Assembly: GCA_963707875.1 (NCBI GenBank)
Contig: CAVPRU010000002.1
Span: forward strand, 248,001 to 312,000
Length of the DNA: 64,000 bases
From: SZUA-320 sp963707875
Lineage (GTDB): Bacteria; Gemmatimonadota; Gemmatimonadetes; Gemmatimonadales; GWC2-71-9
Reading direction: 5' to 3'
The notes beneath the pieces are model-generated. The model was not told the DNA's origin and did not search any database. It saw only the letters and a list, made by a program, of their open reading frames with translations. Position numbers and translations under genes: made by a program. Position 1 is the first letter of the stretch. Every line of letters starts with the position of its first letter. Below, one piece after another: positions 1 to 7,931 of this stretch.

Positions 1-144
1 GGTCACCCGCCCTTCGACCTTGACCACACCCCGGGTTTCCAGGTGACCCATGATCTCGAGGTCGCCGGCCACAATGGAGAGGCTGGCCGGCTCGGATCGA
101 CGCCGGCTCGCCTGATTGGAACTGCCGCTCTGGAATATGGCCAT
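1..144 (-). CDS. Bactofilin, N-terminal part (3' end outside window)
   Basis: Only the first 48 codons are present. The protein begins MAIFQSGSSNQASRRR, and then reads SIVAGDLEIMGHLETRG followed by VVKVEGRVT. This is the usual entry into the bactofilin beta-helix, whose members commonly have a disordered tail followed by GD-LEITG-type repeats. Bactofilins polymerise without nucleotide and scaffold cell-shape or polar functions at the inner membrane. The ATG lies 2 bases after the stop of the M23 peptidase gene, so the two are probably co-transcribed behind parA-parB. Family assignment rests on about 30 informative residues, so it is good but not certain. Confidence 0.72.
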   Translation of the reverse strand, partial: MAIFQSGSSNQASRRRSEPASLSIVAGDLEIMGHLETRGVVKVEGRVT

Positions 145-146
145 GC

Positions 147-944
147 TCAGGGCGTCTCCTTGACGAACGTCGTGGGATCCACGGCGCGTCCGTTCAATCG
201 AATTTCGAAGTGCAGGTGCGGCGCGGTGGAGCGCCCGGTATTGCCGCTCAGTCCCATGACGTCCCCCTCGCGCACCAGGGCACCAGGACTCACGGTGATC
301 CGGGACAGGTGCCCATACATCGTCTGGTAGCCGTCGGGGTGCAGGAGAAGGACGTACAGACCGTAGTCACGGGCCCCGCCGGCCTCCACCACCGTACCCC
401 CGCCGGCCGCCCGCACCAGACTTCCCTCCCGAACCGCGATGTCGAGTCCCAGGTGCGGCTCATCTCCCTGTCCGGCGCTGTCGGCCCCCCGGGTGACAAA
501 CCCCGGTTCATCCAACGGCCACCGGTTCGGGAGGGTTCCCCCACCCGGTGGGGTCGGGACCGTGACCCCGCGCACCAGCAGCGGGGCGGAGACCAGCACC
601 CCCGGCGTCAGGGCGCTCAGAGCCGGAACGATGTCGGCGCCGACCATTTCCCGGAGCCGGAAGAACGCGCTCTCCACGCTGTCGAGGGCCTGTGCCAGTT
701 CCTCGACCCGGGTGTTCTCTCCCTCCAGCCGCTCCACTTCCCGGGCCAGCCCCGGTACCCGCGCGGCGGCCCGTGCCACCGGGGTGGCGAGGGCGATCCC
801 GAGCAGCGCGACCACCAGCAACAGCACCGCCGTGACCGCGAGCGCGTGCAGACTCCAGAGCGGCACCCGGAAGGTCCGCGATTCAAGCTGGTCTTCCCGG
901 AACATGACCAGCACCACGTACCGCGTGCCGCGACGCGGTTTCAT
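147..944 (-). CDS. M23 (LytM-type) metallopeptidase, membrane-anchored
   Basis: The 265-residue protein has a short basic cytoplasmic start, one membrane segment (about residues 31-54), a coiled-coil stretch (about 65-100, LAREVERLEGENTRVEEL) and a C-terminal LytM domain (about 160-260). Metal ligands are visible as HLGLD (H164, D168) and HLHFEI (H243, H245), with YGHL between them at H212, so the peptidase looks catalytically complete. Such enzymes cleave peptidoglycan cross-links in the periplasm. Its ATG overlaps the parB stop by 4 bases (ATGA), and bactofilin follows 2 bases downstream. Pairs of bactofilin and M23 peptidase are known to act together in cell shape (Helicobacter CcmA with Csd1/Csd2, Hyphomonas BacA with LmdC), so that role is inferred here. 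Confidence 0.9.
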   Translation of the reverse strand: MKPRRGTRYVVLVMFREDQLESRTFRVPLWSLHALAVTAVLLLVVALLGIALATPVARAAARVPGLAREVERLEGENTRVEELAQALDSVESAFFRLREMVGADIVPALSALTPGVLVSAPLLVRGVTVPTPPGGGTLPNRWPLDEPGFVTRGADSAGQGDEPHLGLDIAVREGSLVRAAGGGTVVEAGGARDYGLYVLLLHPDGYQTMYGHLSRITVSPGALVREGDVMGLSGNTGRSTAPHLHFEIRLNGRAVDPTTFVKETP

Positions 945-1835
945 CCGTCGAACGGTTCGCCCAGCAGGAGTTCCAGCAGCCGGGCCAGGTCGTCGTTGGA
1001 GTAGTAGTGGATCGTCACCGCACCGCGTCCCCGCCGCTTGGCGGTGACCCGAACATCGGTGCCGAGCCGTTTGCGAAGCGCCTCCTCCACCCGACGCTGC
1101 TCGATCGAGGCGGCACGTGGGACCTGGCGGGAGCGCCGCAGCCGAGGCCGCACGGCCGACGCCGCCGGTCCTTCGCCCCGGATCAGTGCTTCGGTTTCCC
1201 GGACCGACCACCCGTGGTCCACCACCTGCTTGGCGACCCGACCGATCTCCTTTGCATCCGACAATCCGAGCAGAGCCCGCGCGTGACCCTCCGATAACTG
1301 CCGACCCTGCACCATGGCCTGGATCTCCGCCGGCAGGCTCAGCAGCCGGAGGCTGTTTGCCACCGTGCGGCCGGCTCTTGCCCACCAGCCGCGCCACTTC
1401 GCCCTGGGCCACGCCGAACTCCTCGATCAGCCGACGGTACCCCACTGCCTCGTCGATCGGGGAGAGGTCATCCCGCTGCAAGTTCTCGATCAGGGCCAGT
1501 GTCAGCAGCGCCCGGTCATCGACCTCCCGCACCACCGCCGCGATGGCCTTCCACCCGAGCTGCTGGACCGCGCGCCAGCGGCGCTCCCCCGCGATCAGTT
1601 CGTATTCGCTGCCGTGGGAACGAACCACGACCGGCTGGAGCAGGCCCGAGGCCTCGATGGACGCGGCGAGCTCATTCAGGGCCGAGGGATCAAAATCTCG
1701 CCGCGGCTGGAACGGATTGGGCCGAATCGCGGAGACCGGGAGCTCGCGGAGCGCGCCCGACGCCTCGGCACTCTCTCGGGAGATCGGCCCGAGCAGCGCT
1801 TCCAACCCGCGTCCCAGCCGCTTGGTTTCCGTCAT
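941..1835 (-). CDS. parB: Chromosome-partitioning protein ParB, interrupted by one frameshift
   Basis: ParB binds parS, spreads as a CTP-dependent clamp and is moved by ParA. The start MTETKRLGRGLEALLG is a typical ParB N-terminus. It is followed by PNPFQPRRDFD, then ELIAGERRWRA (the CTP/arginine motif) and ALIENLQRDDLSPIDEA. The frame breaks near 1368, inside the helix-turn-helix. Reading continues as RPHGG instead of the expected RPTVANSLRLLSLP, which is found intact in the next frame and runs to the stop at 941. One extra C in the run around 1366-1372 explains it. The start overlaps the parA stop by 4 bases. Since parA and parS are intact, a sequencing indel is more likely than a true knockout. 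Confidence 0.9.
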
Positions 1836-2629
1836 CCGGCCGCCTCCTCCGAAGTGCGCACGGTGCGCCGACGAGCCAGCAGCTCCTGGGCGGCGCCGAG
1901 GTAGCTCTTGGCCCCGATCGACTGAACATCGTAGGCCAGCACCGGCATGCCGAAGCTGGGCGCCTCGGCCAGTCGCACGTTCCGCGGGATCACCGTGGTG
2001 AAGACCTTGTCGCCAAAGTACTCGCGGGCGTCGGTGGCCACCTGACGGCAGAGGTTGAGGCGGGCATCGTACATCGTCAGCAGCACGCCGTCGATCGCCA
2101 GACCCGGATTGAAGTTCTGCTGCACCACGTGCACCGTGTTGAGCAGCTGGGAAATCCCTTCCAGCGCATAGTACTCGCACTGAATGGGAATCAGCACCGC
2201 GTCCGCCGCGGCGAGCACGTTCAGAGTGATGAGCCCCAGCGACGGGGGGCAGTCGATCAGGATGAAGTCGTATTGGTCGCGGACCGTTCGGAGGGCCTCG
2301 CGCAACACCCGCTCACGCCCTGCGCGCGACACCAGTTCGATCTCCGCGCCGACCAGGTCCTGGTTGGCCCCGAGCAGATGGAGATAGGGCAGTTCCGGAG
2401 GGTGCTGCACCGCATCCCTGATGGGCCGGCCATCGAGCATCACGTCGTAGAGCGAACCGTGCTCCGACTGCTTGTCACCGCCCACGCCACTGGTCGCGTT
2501 CCCCTGCGGGTCGGCGTCGATCAGCAGGGTCCGCTGCTCCGCGACGGCCAGGGAGGCGGCGAGGTTGACGGCAGTGGTGGTCTTGCCAACCCCGCCCTTT
2601 TGGTTGGCGATTGCGATAACTCTACCCAT
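1832..2629 (-). CDS. parA: Chromosome-partitioning ATPase ParA (Soj)
   Basis: A 265-residue P-loop ATPase of the MinD/ParA family. The deviant Walker A KGGVGKTTTAVNLA lies at about residues 11-24, Walker A' is LLIDADPQGNAT, and Walker B is FILIDCPPSLGLIT. Its length and lack of an N-terminal DNA-binding extension match chromosomal Soj-type ParA rather than plasmid type Ia. It drives segregation of ParB-parS complexes on the nucleoid. It sits directly upstream of parB (4-base overlap) and downstream of mnmG, with a parS site in the gap between them. ATG start chosen because the P-loop follows at the normal distance. Confidence 0.96.
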   Translation of the reverse strand: MGRVIAIANQKGGVGKTTTAVNLAASLAVAEQRTLLIDADPQGNATSGVGGDKQSEHGSLYDVMLDGRPIRDAVQHPPELPYLHLLGANQDLVGAEIELVSRAGRERVLREALRTVRDQYDFILIDCPPSLGLITLNVLAAADAVLIPIQCEYYALEGISQLLNTVHVVQQNFNPGLAIDGVLLTMYDARLNLCRQVATDAREYFGDKVFTTVIPRNVRLAEAPSFGMPVLAYDVQSIGAKSYLGAAQELLARRRTVRTSEEAAG

Positions 2630-2739
2630 AACACCATGTTAAATATGAAGATACGTGCAAACAACGCAAACGACAACACCGGGTCCGACACGACCATGCA
2701 AATAATACCCAGGCCGGGGGAAACCCGCCACAAACGAAC

Positions 2740-2755
2740 TGTTTCACGTGAAACA
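2740..2755. promoter_or_regulatory. parS: parS centromere-like site
   Basis: TGTTTCACGTGAAACA is a perfect 16-base palindrome and identical to the widely conserved bacterial parS consensus bound by ParB. It lies in the mnmG-parA gap, about 110 bases upstream of the parA start. I noticed no second perfect copy in the window. Confidence 0.95.
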
Positions 2756-2783
2756 CCAAAAGGACCAGCGGCCTCGCGGGGTG

Positions 2784-4628
2784 CTAGCGCAGCTTGAGGA
2801 CTTCGACGAGGAGGTTCTGCAGGTCGCTCGGGGTCACGCCGGGAACTCGGCCTGCCTGCCCGAGAGTGCCCGGGCGAACGAAGGCGAGTTTTTCCCGTGC
2901 CTCCCAGGAGAGGCTGGCCGCCACCGGGTAGTCGAAGTCCGCCGGAATCAGGAAACCCTCCATCGTGGCCGACCGGGCCACCAGTTCCTTCTCCCGACGA
3001 ACATACCCCTCGTACTTGAGTTCCACTTCGGCCCAGGCAACGGACTCGCTATCGGCCGCGATCCCGGAGGCTTCAAACAGGTCGGCCAGCCGTACCCCGG
3101 GCCGACGGGCCAGATCGGCCGCCATGATCGACTGGGAATTGCCGTTGCTGGCAACGCCAGGGACCAGGCCTGCCACCTCCGGTCTGAGCAGGGTTGACCT
3201 CGCCGTGGCCAGGACGGCATCCTCGGTCTCGAGCCTCCGGTGAGCCTCTCGAAGCTCGTCCTCCGTCAATAGCTGCCGGGACTCCGCCAGCGGCAGAAAC
3301 CGGCGAAGCGCGGAGTCCTGACGCAGCAGAAGTCGGTACTCCGCCCGTGAAGTGAACAACCGGTAAGGCTCGTCCACACCGCGCGTTACCAGATCGTCCA
3401 CCAGCACCCCGATGAACCCCTGCTCCCGCCCCACCCGAAACGGGTCAAGATCCAGGGCCGAGGCTGCCGCGTTCAGGCCGGCAACGACCCCCTGACCCGC
3501 CGCCTCCTCGTACCCGGTGGTTCCGTTGATCTGCCCCGCGAAATACAGACCCTCGATTTCCTTGACCCGCAGGGTGGCATCCAGTTGGGTCGGCGGGAAA
3601 TAGTCGTACTCGATGGCGTACCCGGGTCGAGTCATCTCGACCGATTCCAGGCCTGGAATCGACCGGAGGTAGGCCAGCTGCACGGCGGGCGGCAGCGAGG
3701 TGCTCAACCCGTTGACGTACATCTCCCTGGTGTCCAGTCCCTCTGGCTCAAGAAAGACCTGGTGCCGGGCTGCGTCGGGGAACCGGACAATCTTGTCCTC
3801 GATCGAGGGACAGTACCTCGGCCCGCGCCCGCTGATGGCACCACCGTAAAGCGCCGACTCGTTGATGTGCCGGGTGATGATCTCCTGCAACTCCGGACCG
3901 GAATGGGTCAGGTAGCAGGGCAGCTGCTGGGGGTGATCCGCCCGCTCGTAGTGGGAGAACCAGTAGGGATTCGGGTCTCCATCCTGACGCTCCATGCTGG
4001 CCAGGTTGGCGGTGCCACCATCGATGCGCGGGGGGGTCCCCGTCTTGAAGCGTTGGACAGTAAGTCCAATTGATTCAATGTGTTGTGCGATTTCCACTGA
4101 AGGGGGCTCTCCGGCCCGGCCCGCAGGAATGGCGGCATCGAGGCCGATATGAATCCGGCCCCGAAGAAAGGTCCCTGCGGTGATGATGACCGATGGGGCC
4201 CGATAGCAACGCCCGTCGGCCAGCGTAACGCCGACCACCCGGGCGCCCTCCCTGATCAGCGACGCGACGGTGCCCTGGGTAAAACCGAGGAGGGGAATTC
4301 GCTCCAGCAACGATCGCACGGCGCGACGATAGAGCCCTCGGTCGCACTGGGCCCTCGGCGACCAGACCGCAGGTCCCTTGGAGCGATTGAGCATCCGGAA
4401 TTGCACCCGGGAGAGATCGGTCGCCCGGCCCATGATGCCACCCATCGCGTCCACCTCGCGAACCACCGTGCCCTTGGCAATCCCCCCGATCGCGGGGTTG
4501 CAGGACATCTGGCCGATGGTCTCGAGGTGCTGGGTCACCAGCAGAGTCCGGGCACCGGAGCGGGCGGCCATGGCGGCCGCTTCCGCTCCGGCGTGTCCCC
4601 CACCGACGACGATCACATGATAAATCAT
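2784..4628 (-). CDS. mnmG: tRNA uridine-5-carboxymethylaminomethyl modification enzyme MnmG (GidA)
   Basis: A FAD-dependent enzyme that, with MnmE (encoded at 55776-57101), installs the cmnm5 group on wobble U34 of tRNAs. The N-terminus carries the FAD-binding GGGHAGAEAA at about residues 9-18, followed by CNPAIGGIAKG, the conserved family motif. RFKTGTPPRIDG and the C-terminal helical region (KYEGYVRREKE) are also present. The 614-residue length is close to the usual 620-630. In many bacteria mnmG is followed by rsmG and then parA-parB. Here parA follows directly, separated only by the parS-containing gap, and no rsmG is seen. Confidence 0.96.
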   Translation of the reverse strand: MIYHVIVVGGGHAGAEAAAMAARSGARTLLVTQHLETIGQMSCNPAIGGIAKGTVVREVDAMGGIMGRATDLSRVQFRMLNRSKGPAVWSPRAQCDRGLYRRAVRSLLERIPLLGFTQGTVASLIREGARVVGVTLADGRCYRAPSVIITAGTFLRGRIHIGLDAAIPAGRAGEPPSVEIAQHIESIGLTVQRFKTGTPPRIDGGTANLASMERQDGDPNPYWFSHYERADHPQQLPCYLTHSGPELQEIITRHINESALYGGAISGRGPRYCPSIEDKIVRFPDAARHQVFLEPEGLDTREMYVNGLSTSLPPAVQLAYLRSIPGLESVEMTRPGYAIEYDYFPPTQLDATLRVKEIEGLYFAGQINGTTGYEEAAGQGVVAGLNAAASALDLDPFRVGREQGFIGVLVDDLVTRGVDEPYRLFTSRAEYRLLLRQDSALRRFLPLAESRQLLTEDELREAHRRLETEDAVLATARSTLLRPEVAGLVPGVASNGNSQSIMAADLARRPGVRLADLFEASGIAADSESVAWAEVELKYEGYVRREKELVARSATMEGFLIPADFDYPVAASLSWEAREKLAFVRPGTLGQAGRVPGVTPSDLQNLLVEVLKLR

Positions 4629-4752
4629 GGGGCAAACCTAGGGTTGCCGGATGCGGCACGCCACTTGGGTTCAGCCAGGGCTCAGTCCCGAGGAGAGCCC
4701 ATCATGGTTCATGGACGGGCAGGACTGGGGACGGTTTGGTTGCGGGAGGTTG

Positions 4753-7268
4753 TTATGGCAGCGCTGTGACCGGGCCGGGCCGGCCCCAGGCGGCGTACAG
4801 TTGCGCCAGCCGTTGGCGGGCCAGCGCAAGGCGGGGATTCTCCATCGCCTGAGCCCGCCGGAGCGCCTCGTCACTCGCGATCAGCAGCGGCTCGGCTTCC
4901 TCGAACTTTCCTCGGGTCGTGAGCACTTCACCCAGGGCGCCGGTGGTGAGCGCCGCCATGAAGTGGTCGGGGGGAAGGTTTTCGCTCCGCAGCCTCACGG
5001 CTTCCCGCAGCACGTCCTCCGCTTCCGCTGAGCGGCCCAGCGCGTTGAGCAGCAGACCCTGGACAGTGAGCGCTGTGGCAAAACTGATGTAGCGCGGGCT
5101 GGAGTACGGACGGTAGTTGCTGAGCACCCGGTCGATCAGCCCCTCACCCTCCGTCGGCCGTCCCTCCAGTAGGTGAGTTGCGCCTGAAGACGCAGGTTGT
5201 CATGGGTCGCGACATAGTCGTCGTCGAACAGCCGGCCGTAGAGGGTCGCCGCCTGCCGGAGCCGTGTCCCCGCCTCCGGGTACTCGCCTTGCTCCATCAG
5301 GACGCTGCCCAGGATGGTCAGGCCGGCGGCCATTTGCGGCCGAGGTCGTGTCGCCCCCCTGCCGGATGACCCCCAGCACCTGCCGCGCGTCGGTCTCGGC
5401 TTCGTCGAGCTTGCCGCGGTCGAGCAGCGTCAGGATCAAGCAGGGTCTCGATCTGGGACGGCACCCTGTCGGTAGCGGACAACTCGGGACCAAGCGCCAG
5501 CGCTTCCCGCAGGGCAACGCTTCGGCCTGCTCGGAGTCGCCCTGCGCCCGTCGGACCAGGGCATAGTCGTTGAGGGCAGTGAGCAGGGTCACGCCGGTCA
5601 TGCGGCCCCGCCGCTTTTCGTGCCGCAGCCCAGCCAGGTGGCGTTCGTAGAAGGACTGTTCGGCCGCGTCGTAGTCGGCCTTGATCAGGGAGAGCTGCGC
5701 CAGGGAGAGCAGGGTCTTGACTGGTTTCCAGGTTGTTGTCGCCGAAGAGCACCTCCTGGGTGGCCAGGGCCGCGCGCAGGTGCTCTTCCCCTTCCTGGTA
5801 CCGGCCCAGCGACAGATAGCTGGTACCGATGATCTGCTGGAGGGTCGCCTTGACCTCGGGATAGTCGGACAGTTCCTCCGATTCGAGCCGCATCGAGGCG
5901 GCGTCGAGCGCGTCGCTGATGGTTCGCTGAACCCTCCGTCGCCCTGCTCGTTGTGGCGGAGGAGAGCATCACCTCCTGGAGGAAGCGGTTCACCACATCG
6001 GTGCGGGCACGCTCGCGCTGGCCGGCACGGGACCTGCCAGAGGGTCGACGCCCAGGCCGCCGATCAGGCTCAGGAAGACGACTCCCATCGCCGCCACGGC
6101 GGCGCGGTTGCGCGCGGCGAACTTGGTGGCACGGTACCCGAACGAATCGGGCTGGGCCCGCACCGGCTGGCCGGCCAGGAATCGCAGCAGGTCATCGGAC
6201 AACTGTTCGGCGGAGGGATAGCGACGATCGGGTTCCTTGCGCAGCGCCATCAGGACGATGTGGTCGAGCTCCCCGGCCATGGTGCGGGTGAGGCCCGCGG
6301 TCGGCGAGGTCTGGGGATCGGCCACCGCGCTCGGCGCGAGCGGTGTCTCCTCCAGCATCCGCTGGCGGATCTCGAGGATCGGCAGGTTGGCGAAGAGGAA
6401 CGGCGGGCGTCCCGCCAGCAGCTCGTAGAGCAGCACGCCCAGGGAGTAGATATCGGTGGCGGTGCTGATCGAGCTCGCCTCGCAGCTGCTCGGGACTGGC
6501 ATAGTTGGTGGTCATCGGCAGGCTGCCGGTTTCGGTCAGCGCCTCGCCCGATCCCCCCGGGTCCACCAGCTTGGCAATGCCGAAGTCGAGCAGCTTGACC
6601 GTGCCGTTGGGGCCGACCAGGACATTGCCGGGCTTGAGGTCGCGATGGACGACCAGGTTCTGGTGGGCGTAGTGCACCGCGGCGCAGACCTGGCGGATCA
6701 ACTGAAGTGCGTTCGCGCACTCCCAGCCGCTGACGCTCACAGTAGCGGTCGATTCGCTCTCCCTCGACGCACTCCATCGCAAACCAGGGACGGTCGTCTT
6801 CGGTAGACGCCACCGTCGAGTAGGGCCGCGATGTTCTTGTGCTCCAGCCGCGCCAGGATCTGGCGTTCGTGGTGGAATCGACGGAGCACCTGCTCGGTGA
6901 CCCGTGCGGCTGGGACCATCTTGATGGCCACCCGCTTGGTGAAGGCGTCGTCATCGCGGAACGCCTCGTAGACCGCACCCATGCCCGCCACGGCCGATCT
7001 CCCGAGCGATGCGGTACGGCCCGATCCGGGTGCCGGGACCGGATCGTCACCCCGGAGCATCGCCCAGATCGTCCGGCAGTTCGGGGAGTTGCTCGAAACG
7101 GTCGCCGGCCGTGCGACTGGCGAGCAACAGGGACTCGACCTCGTGCGGAGCCAGGCATCTTCATCGCCAGGCGCTCGAGCCGTTCGGCCTGCTCACGGGA
7201 CGAGAACGTCCACCAGCTGGTCGAAGAGCTTCGCGCAGCCGGGGCCAGCCAGTGTCAGGGAGGGTCAT
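4753..7268 (-). pseudogene. Ser/Thr protein kinase with C-terminal TPR region, multiply frameshifted
   Basis: Reading across frames recovers a full kinase. A start MTLPDTGWPRLRE at 7268 is followed by a glycine loop (IGRG-GMGAVYEAF with an extra C near 6981) and VAIKMVP. The active site VHRDLKPGNVL, DFGIAKLV and YASPEQLRGE come next, then DIYSLGVLLYELLAG. A juxtamembrane/TM segment near 6060-6110 leads to TPR-like helices (EGEEHLRAALATQEVLFGDNN, then AEDVLREAVRLRSENLP) and a stop at 4753. At least nine frame changes are needed, for example near 7210, 6981, 6810, 6730, 6480, 6000, 5910, 5720, 5450 and 5345. It starts 14 bases after the sigma-factor stop, a common pairing of ECF factor with TPR kinase. 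It is either a decaying gene or a badly assembled stretch; motif preservation between shifts favours recent damage or base-calling error. Confidence 0.75.
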
Positions 7269-7282
7269 CCGTGGGGTGCTGG

Positions 7283-7838
7283 TTATCCGAGGGCGCGCTG
7301 GAGCCAGGCGCGGGCCAGGACCCAGTCCCGCTTGGCGGTGGCGATGGAGATCTCGAGCACCCGGGCGGCTTCCTCGATCGTGAGCCCGCCGAAATATCGC
7401 AGCGTCACCAGCTGGGCCGCGCGAGGGTCCTCCAGAGCCAGGGCCGTCAGCGCCTCGTCCACCGCCACGATCTCGTCGGAGGGGTCGGGGCTGGCGACCG
7501 GGACATCGGTGTCGAGGGTGACCTGCAACTGCCTCTGGCGCTTGCCGGCGGTGCGGCGGCGGGCATGGTCCACCAGGATCCGGCGCATGGCCAGGGTGGC
7601 CACGCCGTAGAAGTGAGACTGGCTTTCCCAGGTGACGCCGTTCTGGTCCACCAGCTCTGAGGAAGGCCTCGTGCACCAGCGCGGTGGCGCTCAGGGTGTG
7701 GTCGCCCCGTTCGCCGCGCAGGTGCTTTCGGGCAAGCACCTTGAGCTTGCCATAGACCACCGGGTAGAGCTGGTCCATGGCATCGGTGTCGCCCCGCGAT
7801 GCCGCGACCAGGAGCCCGGAAACGTCGGGGTCGGGCAT
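7283..7838 (-). CDS. ECF-type RNA polymerase sigma factor, interrupted by one frameshift
   Basis: The start MPDPDVSGLLVAASRGDTDA runs through region 2 (YGKLKVLARKHLRGER, then ATALVHEAFLR). The frame is lost near 7655 and resumes as LVDQNGVTWESQSHFYGVA, AMRRILVDHARRR and then region 4 (LVTLRYFGGLTIEEAARVLEIS). One extra base in CTCAGAGCTG accounts for the break. The sequence style (ALVHEAFLRL-DQ and AMRRILVDHARRR) matches the ECF-like sigma subgroup often found beside Ser/Thr kinases. The frameshifted kinase lies 14 bases downstream on the same strand, suggesting a former or actual two-gene unit. Confidence 0.82.
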
Positions 7839-7931
7839 GACACCAAGATACGCCCATTTCCGGGGTTGGGGATGGGGTAGGGTGGCACCGTGCGGTCGCG
7901 TCGTACCGCCGGGCGACGCCACGGCACAGGG

